Assembly: GCA_030683995.1 (NCBI GenBank)
Contig: JAUXPH010000035.1
Coordinates: forward strand, 1 to 47,478
Origin: Lutibacter sp.
GTDB lineage: Bacteria; Bacteroidota; Bacteroidia; Flavobacteriales; Flavobacteriaceae
Length of the DNA stretch: 47,478 bases
Reading direction: 5' to 3'
Part shown: positions 1 through 8,965 of the stretch, in pieces
How positions within the stretch are numbered: the first letter of the stretch is position 1
Layout: every line of letters begins with the position of its first letter
Program-made: the position numbers and the translations under genes
Notes under the pieces: generated by a model
Seen by the model: the letters and a program-made list of their open reading frames with translations, nothing else
What the model was told of the DNA's origin: nothing
Databases searched by the model: none

Positions 1-166
1 TTTTTTAATTGGATAAATGAAAAAACTCAAATACAAAATGCAAGCAAAGTCAGATCCTTTAATGGTTTAATCGTACATATATTTGGAAAACTTACTGCTT
101 GTTTTTTAAAACCAATTGTTAACCCTTAATTCGCATTATTAAGTATCTTGCACAAAATATTTTACA

Positions 167-1498
167 ATGGGTATGAACTGGAGCCAATTATTGTCGCTCA
201 AAAGATTTGGAGACACACAAATACGTCCGCGCAAAGACCAAGACGAAACCCGATTGGGTTTTGAAGTGGATTATGACCGAATCATTTTTTCAGATTCCTT
301 CAGAAGTTTGCAGGATAAAACGCAGGTAGTGCCGCTTTCAAAAACCGATTTTGTGCATACGCGACTTACCCACAGTTTGGAAGTAAGCGTTGTGGCGCGT
401 TCTTTAGGCAGAAGGGTTGGCGAACAAGTGCTTAAAAATCATCCCGATTTGGTGGAACAAGGTTTTACCATGAACGATTTTGGCGCCATTGTGGCCACCG
501 CAGCTTTGGCGCACGATATTGGAAATCCGCCTTTTGGCCATAGCGGCGAAAAAGCCATTGGCGAATATTTTAAACACGGAAACGGACAACAATATGAAGC
601 GCATCTTACCAAAAAACAATGGCAAGATTTTGTGGATTTTGAAGGAAACGCCAACGGTTTCAGAATTTTGACGGAAAGCAAAGCCGGCATGGAAGGTGGT
701 TTGCGACTGTCATACGCCACTTTGGGCACTTTTATAAAATATCCAAAAGAGTCGCTGCCAAAAAAACCAACCACGCACGTGGCTGATAAAAAATATGGCA
801 TTTTCCAGTCGGAAGTTCCTTGTTTTGAAGATGTTGCAAATGAATTAGGACTTGCTTCAAAAAGCGGAAATTTGAGTTATCACCGACATCCTTTGGCTTA
901 TTTAGTTGAAGCTGCCGACGATATTTGTTATACCATCATCGACTTTGAAGACGGTATCAATTTGGGTTTGATTGAAGAAGATTTTGCGCTCGAATATTTA
1001 ATTAAATTGGTAAAAGATACGATCGATACCAAAAAATACCATCAATTACAATTTAAAAAAGACCGATTAAGTTACCTCCGCGCGTTGGCCATCGGAAATC
1101 TGATCAATGAAGCGGCCAATGTTTTTTTAAAGCAGGAGGAAATTATTTTAAAAGGGGAATATCCACATTCCCTATTGGATAAATGTGTTTATGAAGCCCA
1201 AATAAATGACATCATTAAACTAAGTGTCGAAAAAATTTACAAAAGCAGGGAAGTCATTGAAAAAGAATTGGTTGGCTATAACGTAATTGCCACGTTACTG
1301 GATGTTTTTGTTTCAGCCGGCAACCGAAAATATGAAAATTCATTGACCAATTACGATAAATTAATTTTGAACTTGTTGCCCGAAAATTTGCAGGAACCAA
1401 AAGAAAACCTGTATTTAAGGATTTTGTCCATTTGCGGTTATGTGGCAAGTTTAACCGATGGTTATGCCTTGGAATTGTTTAAAAAATTAAAGGGTTGA
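167..1498 (+). CDS. dgt: Deoxyguanosinetriphosphate triphosphohydrolase (dGTPase, HD superfamily)
   Basis: Cytoplasmic HD-domain enzyme predicted to hydrolyse dGTP to deoxyguanosine and triphosphate, controlling dNTP pools. The 443 residues carry the family's metal site in order: RLTHSLEV with His69, then ALAHDIGNPPFGHSGE with His116-Asp117, then the later EAADDICYTIIDFEDG segment that supplies the last acidic ligand. Length fits the family. ATG at 167 is followed by a second in-frame ATG at 173, so the first two residues are uncertain. The 166 bases upstream are AT-rich; TATCTTG at 144-150 is a weak match to the Bacteroidota -7 box. The gene stands alone, converging on the AlbA_2 gene. Substrate specificity beyond dGTP cannot be told from sequence. 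Confidence 0.93.
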   Translation: MGMNWSQLLSLKRFGDTQIRPRKDQDETRLGFEVDYDRIIFSDSFRSLQDKTQVVPLSKTDFVHTRLTHSLEVSVVARSLGRRVGEQVLKNHPDLVEQGFTMNDFGAIVATAALAHDIGNPPFGHSGEKAIGEYFKHGNGQQYEAHLTKKQWQDFVDFEGNANGFRILTESKAGMEGGLRLSYATLGTFIKYPKESLPKKPTTHVADKKYGIFQSEVPCFEDVANELGLASKSGNLSYHRHPLAYLVEAADDICYTIIDFEDGINLGLIEEDFALEYLIKLVKDTIDTKKYHQLQFKKDRLSYLRALAIGNLINEAANVFLKQEEIILKGEYPHSLLDKCVYEAQINDIIKLSVEKIYKSREVIEKELVGYNVIATLLDVFVSAGNRKYENSLTNYDKLILNLLPENLQEPKENLYLRILSICGYVASLTDGYALELFKKLKG

Positions 1499-1506
1499 TA
1501 AAAATT

Positions 1507-1676
1507 AGTGCCTAAAGTTTGGAGTGCCTTGAGTGCATTAAGTAAATTAGTTTTATACTTAGCAACTCATTCAAAATGATACATTTTTTTTGAAAAAAAT
1601 TATTAATCTATTTGAGACGTTTTTATATTGTAAAAACGCATTTTTTTAACTTTAAGCACTCCAAACTTTAGGCACT
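1507..1676. repeat. 21-bp perfect inverted repeat, AGTGCCTAAAG type
   Basis: The left arm at 1507-1527 begins AGTGCCTAAAGTTTGG and is repeated as an exact reverse complement at 1656-1676. The arms are 128 bases apart, between two convergent genes. A degenerate relative (GAGTGCTTAAAGCGCC) lies near 40664. It is probably a dispersed intergenic repeat rather than a gene part. Confidence 0.8.
1618..1647 (+). terminator. Rho-independent terminator candidate downstream of dgt
   Basis: Stem CGTTTTTA (1618-1625) pairs with TAAAAACG (1631-1638) around the loop TATTG, and seven T follow at 1641-1647. It is 120 bases after the dgt stop. The stem is AT-rich, so strength is uncertain. Confidence 0.4.
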
Positions 1677-1705
1677 CTAAGTACTTATTAGATATAGAAA
1701 AACTT

Positions 1706-2845
1706 TTAACTATACTTCACTTTTCTGAGAACTCTAACCGCTTCTTTGTATTTGATGTATCCGGTTTTGTCTTCCAAATTTTTAAGCAAAAGTTCCGATT
1801 CTTTCAGCTTTATATAAGCATTCGGAATTTTATTTAAAACACAAATTAAATAATAAGTGGGCATTTCATGAACATCTGTCAATTCAATTTCCGTTAGCGG
1901 CAAGTTCTTTTTTAGTTTTTCTAAAATGGCATTGCAACTGTTAAATACGTGATGCAATAATTTTTTATCAAACTGCGGCGGATCAAATAACAGCTCACTC
2001 ACGATGTTATATTTTCCGTTTTCCTTAAAATGAATTACGGTTTTTTCCAAGGGATAATAATCGAAGGATTTTTTCAGTCCCAAATAAACAAACTCCGTAA
2101 TTCGAAAGGAGTTTTTGTCGAATTCAATTTTAACATCATCCAAAGCCGAATAAAACAAACGAACCTGCTCGTTAATCAGTTCAATATCAACGCGTGAATA
2201 AAAAGTAGCACCTTTCACCACTCTTTTTTCGCCGGCCCAGCACAGCACAATTTGCTCATTAAAAACTTTATAAGTTGGGTGATACGCTTTTTTGTGACGG
2301 TTGACAAAATCAAAAACGCCGTCTAAAGTGAGCTGAATATTGTTGCTGGCGTTTTTTTCTATGGCTTCAACAATGTCTTTGTTTGATTCTGTAATTTCAA
2401 AATTTTCCAACGTTGATAAGGAGTTGCTGCCTCTTCTGTAAAAAATGGTTCCGTTAACATATTTCCAAATATTTTTATTCAGTGAGGCAATTTTCTTTGA
2501 AGGATGAATGGTGACCAAACCAACAACTTTGTGCTTTGGCAATCGCGGAAACGGAATATTTTCATATTGAATTTTTGGCGGATTGTTAAAATAAGAATTC
2601 ATTAGATTTTGAATCTTACTGTCGTCAAAAAAATCTACTCCCTCAATTTTATTGAACTGATCATCAACACCAATAACTATATACGAATTATTTTCCGGAT
2701 TTGAATTTGCCAGTGCGCAAACAATTTTCAGAAACTTTGCTTTTCCCTCTTTATGTTCCAATGAAATTTTCAGCTTCTTGTCGTAAAAGCTATTTTCATC
2801 GTTGTGGGCCAACAAATTTTTTATTAAAAGACGCTTGTTAATCAT
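1706..2845 (-). CDS. AlbA_2 (Schlafen-like) domain protein
   Basis: Protein of 379 residues. The N-terminal part (about residues 15-150) reads as an AlbA_2 domain: the ENSFYDKKLKIS start, then ALANSNPENNSYIVIGVDD, the characteristic glycine-free core of this family, and a YRRGSNS segment near its end. The remaining 230 residues match nothing I can name; I see no GHKL ATPase motifs, although many AlbA_2 proteins are annotated as ATP-binding. Proteins of this type are thought to bind nucleic acid and often act as regulators, but a role here is not inferable. It starts 10 bases after the SDR gene stop on the same strand, so the two are probably one operon. ATG at 2845 is a normal start. Confidence 0.75.
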   Translation of the reverse strand: MINKRLLIKNLLAHNDENSFYDKKLKISLEHKEGKAKFLKIVCALANSNPENNSYIVIGVDDQFNKIEGVDFFDDSKIQNLMNSYFNNPPKIQYENIPFPRLPKHKVVGLVTIHPSKKIASLNKNIWKYVNGTIFYRRGSNSLSTLENFEITESNKDIVEAIEKNASNNIQLTLDGVFDFVNRHKKAYHPTYKVFNEQIVLCWAGEKRVVKGATFYSRVDIELINEQVRLFYSALDDVKIEFDKNSFRITEFVYLGLKKSFDYYPLEKTVIHFKENGKYNIVSELLFDPPQFDKKLLHHVFNSCNAILEKLKKNLPLTEIELTDVHEMPTYYLICVLNKIPNAYIKLKESELLLKNLEDKTGYIKYKEAVRVLRKVKYS

Positions 2846-2855
2846 TGCTTTTACC

Positions 2856-3611
2856 TCATTCTCGGTTCAAAATAGTGGCGTTTGCCTGCGCCGTTGGATA
2901 GACTATTAAATCTTCAATGTTAACGTGGTAAGGCCGCGTTACCACAAAGTAAATAATATCGGCAATGTCTTCTGGCTGCAAAGCCTTAAATCCTTTGTAA
3001 ACATTTTTTGCCTTTTCTTTATCGCCCTTGAATCGAACTTCCGAAAACTCGGTTTCCACAGCGCCTGGATGGATTGCGGAAACACGAATATTGTGTTTGT
3101 TTAAATCGATCCGCATTGCTTTATTTAAAGCATTTACGGCATATTTTGAAGCACAATACACATTTCCGTTAGGATAAACTTCTTTGCCTGCAATAGAGCC
3201 TATATTTACTACAAAGCCCTCATTTCGTTCCACCATTTGGGGAAGAATTGCTCTAGACACATATAGTAAACCTTTCACGTTGATATCGATCATCGCATCC
3301 CAGTCATCCATATTTCCATCCTGAATAGCACTTAATCCGTGTGCATTTCCAGCGTTATTTATCAGAATATCAATTTTTTTGAATTCATCTGGCAGTGATG
3401 CAATGGCATTAAAAACGGCATCTCTATTGCTAACATCAAATTGAAGTGTGGTAACCTCAGTTAATTGGCTAAGTGCTGCTTTTAATTCAGCAAGTCGGTC
3501 TTCGCGGCGGCCACATAGTACCAAACGTATGTTGTTTTGTGCAAAAAGTTGCGCGGTTGCTTTTCCTATTCCTGAAGTAGCTCCTGTAATAAAAGCTGTT
3601 TTGTGGTTCAT
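2856..3611 (-). CDS. SDR-family NAD(P)-dependent oxidoreductase (YdfG-like)
   Basis: Classical short-chain dehydrogenase of 251 residues, cytoplasmic. The Rossmann motif TGATSGIGKA is at about residues 9-18, NNAGN near 87, the catalytic serine in NIGSIAGKE, and the active-site YCASK near 153-157. GRREDR after strand beta-2 supplies basic residues that usually favour NADPH. Overall spacing resembles the YdfG group (3-hydroxy acid or malonic semialdehyde reductases), but the true substrate is unknown. It is the promoter-proximal gene of a two-gene unit with the AlbA_2 protein. A TATGGTTTG stretch just upstream is a loose -7 box. Confidence 0.9.
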   Translation of the reverse strand: MNHKTAFITGATSGIGKATAQLFAQNNIRLVLCGRREDRLAELKAALSQLTEVTTLQFDVSNRDAVFNAIASLPDEFKKIDILINNAGNAHGLSAIQDGNMDDWDAMIDINVKGLLYVSRAILPQMVERNEGFVVNIGSIAGKEVYPNGNVYCASKYAVNALNKAMRIDLNKHNIRVSAIHPGAVETEFSEVRFKGDKEKAKNVYKGFKALQPEDIADIIYFVVTRPYHVNIEDLIVYPTAQANATILNRE

Positions 3612-3644
3612 TTGTTTTGTTTTTCAAACCATAAAGGTACAAAA

Positions 3645-3671
3645 AAAAGCCGCCCCGATGAGGGAGCGGCT
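3645..3671 (-). terminator. Rho-independent terminator for the 3722-4654 lipoprotein gene
   Basis: Read on the minus strand, AGCCGC pairs with GCGGCT (3666-3671 with 3648-3653), extended by a GGG/CCC pairing around a short loop, followed by a run of eight T. It is about 50 bases after the lipoprotein stop. Confidence 0.75.
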
Positions 3672-3721
3672 AACTCAATTGGTTATTATAAATAACCAAC
3701 CAAAAATCAACTAACCAAACT

Positions 3722-4654
3722 TTATTTTAAATTTCTTCTAATTTCTGTTTCTCTAAATACTTTTGTTCTCGCTCTGCCTTCATCGCTTGTCGCGCTTTTT
3801 GCCAAACTTGAACTTGGTTTTAAGTATTGAATGTAACCTCTTCCAGTAAACTCGTAAGTTGTTCCAGAAGCTATATGATACAAACTTATCTTTCCATCAT
3901 TAATAACGGTGAGCTCAAACTTTTCATTGTCCGAAGTATCATAATCTAATGTTAAAATTTTTAGATTGTTATATCCTTGAACATTGGCCACCACATAATC
4001 TCCCACGTAATCCCAAAATATATTAGCAATAGGTGTGCCAACATTGTCTTTGGAAGAATAAAATGTTGTTAAATTTTCTGGGGTAAATTTCAAAAAATTC
4101 TCATAATCAAAAGCATTTACTGTCCCTGCAGCGCTTGTATAGGTTTTTTCCCAAACGCGGTATTCCTGTAAAAAATATTCAATATTGTCATAAAAAACCT
4201 GGTCATAATTAAAAGTGGATTTTTGATATCCCAATAAATTATAGGTAACATTGTTGTAATTGTCCCTTAATTTTATGTTGTTAACCGACAATTGAATGAC
4301 ATCAAAATTGTAATATCCATCTAAATTATGACTTATTTTTAACCGGCCGTCAAAGGTGTCGTAAAATCCAATTTGAATACCGTATCCATTTCCTACAGAC
4401 CCAATTCCCACCAAATTGTTATTGGCGTAAACTTTTCCGTTTATAAATGAGATGGTGAAGGCTTTCGATAAAAATGGAACATCTCCTGCGCCAGTCGTAT
4501 TATTGTAATCAATGTACCACAAATCATTTGCCGTAACAACTTCTTCAAGTGAAACATCATAAGGTTCATCAATGCTGTTGTCAACAATACAGGAAGCGAA
4601 CGACATTCCTATAACCAACGTTCCTAAAAGTAATTTTATAGCCTTCATAATCAT
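3722..4654 (-). CDS. Predicted lipoprotein, flavobacterial, function unknown
   Basis: Protein of 310 residues with a clear lipoprotein signal: charged start, hydrophobic stretch and a FASC lipobox with Cys22 (Cys20 if the second ATG at 4648 is used). The mature part is rich in Tyr, Asn and Asp, with LWYIDYNNTTGAGDVPFLSK near the start, and probably forms a beta-rich envelope domain. Similar flavobacterial lipoproteins have, to my memory, been labelled nicotinic acid mononucleotide adenylyltransferase, but I see no nucleotidyltransferase HxGH motif, so I would not transfer that name. The C-terminal 35 residues are basic and Ser-rich. The gene is monocistronic, with its own terminator. Confidence 0.75.
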   Translation of the reverse strand: MIMKAIKLLLGTLVIGMSFASCIVDNSIDEPYDVSLEEVVTANDLWYIDYNNTTGAGDVPFLSKAFTISFINGKVYANNNLVGIGSVGNGYGIQIGFYDTFDGRLKISHNLDGYYNFDVIQLSVNNIKLRDNYNNVTYNLLGYQKSTFNYDQVFYDNIEYFLQEYRVWEKTYTSAAGTVNAFDYENFLKFTPENLTTFYSSKDNVGTPIANIFWDYVGDYVVANVQGYNNLKILTLDYDTSDNEKFELTVINDGKISLYHIASGTTYEFTGRGYIQYLKPSSSLAKSATSDEGRARTKVFRETEIRRNLK

Positions 4655-4750
4655 TTTGTTTTTAACGTTATTTTACTTGAAATTCAAATTCTGTGCCAAA
4701 TAAAATTTAACTACATTTATATCGATTTTAATCATCTAAATTTTAATACT

Positions 4751-5728
4751 TTGAGCACAAAAATTAAATGGGGAATTATTGGATTGGGCAAAATCGCCCA
4801 AAAATTTGCGAACAATTTATTGTTATTGGAGACTACTGAATTAGAGGCTGTTGCATCAAGAGATTTGGCTAAAGCCGAAGTGTTTGCCACAACGTATCGT
4901 TCAAAAAAGTTTTATGGTTCTTACGAAGCATTGTTGCAGGATAAATTTGTTGATATTGTGTATATCGCAACACCACATAACAGCCATGCACAAATTGCCA
5001 TTTTAGCTTTGGAACAAAAAAAAGCGGTGTTGTGCGAAAAGCCTTTTGCCATAAACAAACAACAGGTTTTTAAGATGATTGAAGCCTCCAAAAAGCACAA
5101 TATGTTTTTAATGGAAGCGCTTTGGACACGGTTTTTGCCGGCCATAAAAAAAATAAAAAGCACCGTTGAAAATGGAGAAATTGGCGAAATAAAGTATCTC
5201 AATGCCGATTTTTCCTTCAAGGCTCATCCTTCAATTCAACGCATTTACGATAAAGAATTGGGAGGAGGATCAATACTTGATATTGGTATTTATCCTATAT
5301 TTTTGGCGTATTTGATTTTGGGAATGCCCGACAAGATTATGGCCAAGGCCCATTTTTTTGATTCGGGTGCCGATTCGCAAGTTTCCATTATTTTTGATTA
5401 TAAAAATGCGCAGGCGGTACTTTTTAGCAGCTTTAACTCAAGCTCAAAAAGAGAGGCCAAAATAAGCGGCACTTTAGGAGAAATTATGATCGACAATCCA
5501 TGGAACGAAGCAAGTTCTTTTTCCTTGGTTAAAGGCAAAGAGGAAGAGAAATTTTTATTGCCGATTATGGGAACTGGCTTTGTCCATCAAATTATTGAAT
5601 GCAATGAATCTTTGCAACAGAACCTCTCTGAAAGCCCTTTATGGTCACACCAAAACAGCCTGGAACTTATTACTTTACTGGATGCTGTAAGAAAAGAGAT
5701 TGGTTTGGTTTATGCTGAAGATTTATAG
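4751..5728 (+). CDS. Gfo/Idh/MocA-family oxidoreductase
   Basis: NAD(P)-dependent sugar-type dehydrogenase of 325 residues. The N-terminal Rossmann fold has GIIGLGKIAQKFA at about 9-21 and the family motif CEKPFAIN near 97, with its catalytic-lysine region; the C-terminal part holds the substrate domain with LGGGSILDIGIYPI. It resembles the dihydrodiol or glucose-fructose oxidoreductase branch; the substrate is not inferable. The start is TTG at 4751: no in-frame ATG lies upstream before a stop, and the next ATG would remove the whole nucleotide-binding fold. Divergent from the preceding lipoprotein gene with 96 bases between them. Confidence 0.9.
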   Translation: MSTKIKWGIIGLGKIAQKFANNLLLLETTELEAVASRDLAKAEVFATTYRSKKFYGSYEALLQDKFVDIVYIATPHNSHAQIAILALEQKKAVLCEKPFAINKQQVFKMIEASKKHNMFLMEALWTRFLPAIKKIKSTVENGEIGEIKYLNADFSFKAHPSIQRIYDKELGGGSILDIGIYPIFLAYLILGMPDKIMAKAHFFDSGADSQVSIIFDYKNAQAVLFSSFNSSSKREAKISGTLGEIMIDNPWNEASSFSLVKGKEEEKFLLPIMGTGFVHQIIECNESLQQNLSESPLWSHQNSLELITLLDAVRKEIGLVYAEDL

Positions 5729-5782
5729 ATTTTAGTCATGCGAACTAATGGGCCGTGCAGTCAAAAAGATCTTGCAGTCAAA

Positions 5783-5828
5783 AACTTCCGCCTTTCATAA
5801 CTTCTGACTTCGGTCTTCGGTCTTCAGG
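5783..5828. repeat. Dispersed CTTCGGTCTTCGG repeat
   Basis: A short tract of the words CTTCCG, GACTTCGG, TCTTCGG and TCTTCAGG between two convergent genes. The same words recur at 40824-40855 and 46148-46162. No reading frame continues through it. Confidence 0.6.
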
Positions 5829-5829
5829 C

Positions 5830-6288
5830 TTAATCCTCCTTCACTTCCAAAATTTTGTAATAATTGATTTTGTCTTTATAAAAATAACTCACAACAGCTT
5901 CATTGTCTTTAATTTCAAAAGGCAATTTTGAAACTGTTACCGGCGGTTTATTTCCAAATTCCTGTTTTGGATCGCTGTGTAAAATATAGTCGTGCAGTAT
6001 TGTTGAAGTTATAAAACTTCCTTTAAAAAGAGAGTTTTCATCGATTTCCACACGTTTCAATGGCGCTTTATGATTTCTGAAATACACGCTGTCCAGTTTT
6101 ATTTCCTTATTGTCGATGGAGATTTTAATGGTAGTTTTAACCAAATCAGGTTGCTCACCAACACTGTTTACATAAGTCGCTTGCAAAACTTTAAAAGGAT
6201 GTTCCTGCGCTTTTGCTTTTGAAGTGCCACAACTAAAAAGTGCAATACTTAATGCAACTATTAATCCAATACCGACAAATTTTTTCAT
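5830..6288 (-). CDS. Small predicted lipoprotein, function unknown
   Basis: Protein of 152 residues with a lipoprotein signal peptide ending LFSCGTSK, giving Cys20 as the lipidated residue. The mature domain has alternating short hydrophobic and charged stretches (TTIKISIDNKEIKLDSVYFR) that suggest a small beta-sandwich. A conserved-looking DYILHSDPKQEFGNKPP segment lies near residue 105. I do not recognise a named family. It lies directly downstream of the atp operon terminator and so has its own promoter; TATAATTTG near 6320 on the minus strand is a loose -7 box. Confidence 0.75.
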   Translation of the reverse strand: MKKFVGIGLIVALSIALFSCGTSKAKAQEHPFKVLQATYVNSVGEQPDLVKTTIKISIDNKEIKLDSVYFRNHKAPLKRVEIDENSLFKGSFITSTILHDYILHSDPKQEFGNKPPVTVSKLPFEIKDNEAVVSYFYKDKINYYKILEVKED

Positions 6289-6333
6289 AATTGGTTTGTT
6301 TGTATTTGCTTTTGCAAATTATATACCAAACTA

Positions 6334-6368
6334 AAAAAGAGTTTATCCACTTAGGATAAACTCTTTTT
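6334..6368 (-). terminator. Terminator of the atp operon, 15-bp stem
   Basis: Perfect 15-bp stem: 6334-6348 (AAAAAGAGTTTATCC) with 6354-6368, loop ACTTA. The A and T runs at the two ends make it work in either direction. It lies 38 bases past the atpG stop and before the next lipoprotein gene. Confidence 0.85.
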
Positions 6369-6405
6369 AAATTTTTTTTATTTATTAACTTTTATAGTAA
6401 TAACC

Positions 6406-7272
6406 CTAATTATTTAAAGCCTCTGCGCCTCCAACAATCTCTAAAATTTCATTAGTGATCGCAGCTTGTCGCGCTTTGTTGTACATCAATTTTAAATCAT
6501 CACGCAATTCCGTTGCATTGTCTGTCGCTTTATGCATTGCGGTCATACGAGCGCCATGTTCTGAAGCATAAGAATCTCTGATTGCTTTATACAACTGCGT
6601 TTTTAACGATTTTGGTATTAATTGCAATATAATTTCGGCCTTGTTTGGCTCAAAAATATAATCAGTGCTTACATTCATTTTGCCTTCTACCTCAACAAGT
6701 TCAACGGGCAAAAATTGCTCAAAAGTTAATATTTGGGTAGCTGCATTTTTAAAACGGTTGTAAACCAATTCAATTTTATCGTATTTCCCTTTGGCAAACA
6801 ATTCCATAATGCTCTCCGCAATTTCGGCAACATTGTTAAAGGTTAAATCGTCGTATATTTCGTTATGTTTTTCAATAACATTAAAATTCTTCGACAAAAT
6901 ATCATATCCTTTCTTTCCAATTGATAAAATATCAACCTGTTTTCCTTGGTAATGGTCTTCAATATGTTTTACAGAGCCTTTAATCACAGAAGAATTAAAT
7001 CCGCCACACAAACCTCTGTTTGAAGTAATCGCAACAATCAATACTTTTGAAACTACCCTTTGTTCGGCATAAACATTTTCAATATCATCTTCCAAAGTAG
7101 CGCTTAAACTTTGCAAAAGTTCCGTCAACTTATTGGCATACGGACGCATTTGTGTAATTGCATCTTGTGCTTTTTTCAACTTTGCAGCCGATACCATTTT
7201 CATGGCACTGGTAATTTGCATGGTTGAACCAATGGATGTAATTCTGTTTCGTATTTCTTTTAAGTTTGCCAT
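6406..7272 (-). CDS. atpG: F0F1 ATP synthase subunit gamma
   Basis: Central stalk of the F1 motor, rotating inside the alpha3beta3 head. The 288 residues start MANLKEIRNRITSIGSTMQITSAMKMVSAAKLKKAQ, the conserved N-terminal helix, and end in the C-terminal helix with ASEHGARMTAMHKATDNA and LMYNKARQAAITNEILEIVGGAEAL, the family signature. The central Rossmann-like part has TSNRGLCGGFN. Last gene of the atp operon; the 75-base gap to atpA holds a hairpin. A strong terminator follows. Confidence 0.97.
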   Translation of the reverse strand: MANLKEIRNRITSIGSTMQITSAMKMVSAAKLKKAQDAITQMRPYANKLTELLQSLSATLEDDIENVYAEQRVVSKVLIVAITSNRGLCGGFNSSVIKGSVKHIEDHYQGKQVDILSIGKKGYDILSKNFNVIEKHNEIYDDLTFNNVAEIAESIMELFAKGKYDKIELVYNRFKNAATQILTFEQFLPVELVEVEGKMNVSTDYIFEPNKAEIILQLIPKSLKTQLYKAIRDSYASEHGARMTAMHKATDNATELRDDLKLMYNKARQAAITNEILEIVGGAEALNN

Positions 7273-7301
7273 TTATTTTTGGTTTTTAGTACTGTGTATT
7301 C

Positions 7302-7332
7302 AGTATTGAGAGAACACTATCATCTCAATACT
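7302..7332 (-). other. Intercistronic hairpin between atpA and atpG
   Basis: AGTATTGAGA (7302-7311) pairs perfectly with TCTCAATACT (7323-7332) around an 11-base loop. There is no T run on the minus strand, so it is more likely an mRNA processing or stability element, or a dispersed repeat (partial extra copies of CAATACT flank it), than a terminator. Confidence 0.6.
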
Positions 7333-7347
7333 CAATACTAAAATCAT

Positions 7348-8925
7348 TTAAACGTATTTAGCTGAAATTTCTTTTGCCGCTATTGTTAAGGTATCAATAA
7401 CCTCATCTGTTAATTTACCTGCTTTTAACAAATCCAAAGCATCTCTATGTTTTGCATTCAAGTAAGCAAGAAAATCGCGCTCAAATTCCTTTACTTTTTC
7501 AACAGGAACCGCTCTCAACAAGTTTTTAGAACCCGCGTAAATAATAGCGATTTGGTCTTCAACTTTAAAAGGGTCACTTTGATTTTGTTTTAAGATTTCA
7601 ACGTTGCGTTTTCCTTTTTCAATAACATTCAAGGTTGCAGCATCTAAATCTGATCCAAATTTGGCAAACGCTTCCAATTCACGGTATTGTGCCTGGTCTA
7701 ATTTTAAAGTTCCAGCTACCTTTTTCATCGATTTAATTTGGGCATTTCCACCAACACGAGATACTGAAATACCTACGTTGATGGCCGGACGAACACCTGA
7801 GTTAAACAAATCGGACTCCAAGAAAATTTGTCCGTCGGTAATAGAAATCACATTTGTTGGGATATATGCCGATACGTCACCTGCCTGAGTTTCAATAATT
7901 GGCAAAGCCGTTAAAGAACCGCCACCTTTTATTTTTCCAACCAATGAAGGCGGTACATCATTCATTTGCGCAGCAATCGTGTCGTTGTTAATTACTTTTG
8001 CGGCACGTTCCAACAAACGGGAGTGCAAGTAAAATACGTCTCCAGGATATGCTTCACGTCCCGGTGGGCGACGTAACAATAAGGAAATTTCTCGGTAAGC
8101 GACTGCCTGTTTAGATAAATCATCATAAACAATCAACGCAGGGCGGCCGGTATCTCTAAAATACTCCCCAATTGCAGCACCTGCCATTGGAGCGTATACT
8201 TGCATAGAAGCAGGGTCAGAAGCGTTGGCAGCCACAATTGTGGTGTAGGCCATTGCTCCTTTTTCTTCAAATAAACTATGAATATTCGCCACTGTTGATC
8301 CTTTTTGGCCAATAGCAACATAAATACAATACACGGGAACGCCGGCATCGTAAAATTCTTTCTGATTGATAATGGTATCAATTGCAACGGTTGATTTCCC
8401 GGTTTGACGGTCACCAATAATAAGCTCACGTTGTCCTCTACCAACCGGAATCATAGCGTCAACCGCTTTTAAACCCGTTTGTAATGGTTCGGTTACTGGT
8501 TCACGGTAAATAACACCCGGCGCTTTGCGCTCTAAAGGCATTTCAAAAGTTTCGCCTTGAATTGGGCCTTTTCCATCGATTGGATTTCCTAAGGTGTTTA
8601 CAACACGGCCAACGATGCCTTCACCCACTTTTAATGAAGCAATTCTTTCGGTGCGTTTTACGATAGATCCTTCTTTAATTGCTCTTGAATGACCCAATAA
8701 CACCACCCCAACATTGTCTTCTTCCAGGTTCAGTACCATTCCTTCCATTCCATCTTCAAATTCAACTAGCTCGCCATATTGCACATTTGCCAAACCGTAA
8801 ACACGTGCGATTCCATCACCCACTTGCAATACGGTTCCAACTTCGTCCAATGAAGCTGATGCTTCAAATCCCGCCAATTGTTGTTTTAAAATTGCTGATA
8901 CTTCAGCTGGTTTTATTGATGCCAT
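7348..8925 (-). CDS. atpA: F0F1 ATP synthase subunit alpha
   Basis: Regulatory nucleotide-binding subunit of the F1 head. Its 525 residues contain the P-loop GDRQTGKST near residue 170, [14 protein letters not shown], the [23 protein letters not shown] segment and the [33 protein letters not shown] block with the catalytic-arginine region following. Full length, no disruption. Follows atpH by 40 bases. The partner beta subunit gene (atpD) is not in the window; in Bacteroidota atpD-atpC are commonly elsewhere. Confidence 0.98.
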   Translation of the reverse strand: MASIKPAEVSAILKQQLAGFEASASLDEVGTVLQVGDGIARVYGLANVQYGELVEFEDGMEGMVLNLEEDNVGVVLLGHSRAIKEGSIVKRTERIASLKVGEGIVGRVVNTLGNPIDGKGPIQGETFEMPLERKAPGVIYREPVTEPLQTGLKAVDAMIPVGRGQRELIIGDRQTGKSTVAIDTIINQKEFYDAGVPVYCIYVAIGQKGSTVANIHSLFEEKGAMAYTTIVAANASDPASMQVYAPMAGAAIGEYFRDTGRPALIVYDDLSKQAVAYREISLLLRRPPGREAYPGDVFYLHSRLLERAAKVINNDTIAAQMNDVPPSLVGKIKGGGSLTALPIIETQAGDVSAYIPTNVISITDGQIFLESDLFNSGVRPAINVGISVSRVGGNAQIKSMKKVAGTLKLDQAQYRELEAFAKFGSDLDAATLNVIEKGKRNVEILKQNQSDPFKVEDQIAIIYAGSKNLLRAVPVEKVKEFERDFLAYLNAKHRDALDLLKAGKLTDEVIDTLTIAAKEISAKYV

Positions 8926-8965
8926 TATTTATATTTTTTAAAACTTAATTCATTTTAAATTGTAA

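Noticed and set aside
3722-4654. Nicotinate mononucleotide adenylyltransferase label for the lipoprotein
   Set aside because: Secreted lipoprotein signal and no nucleotidyltransferase motif.
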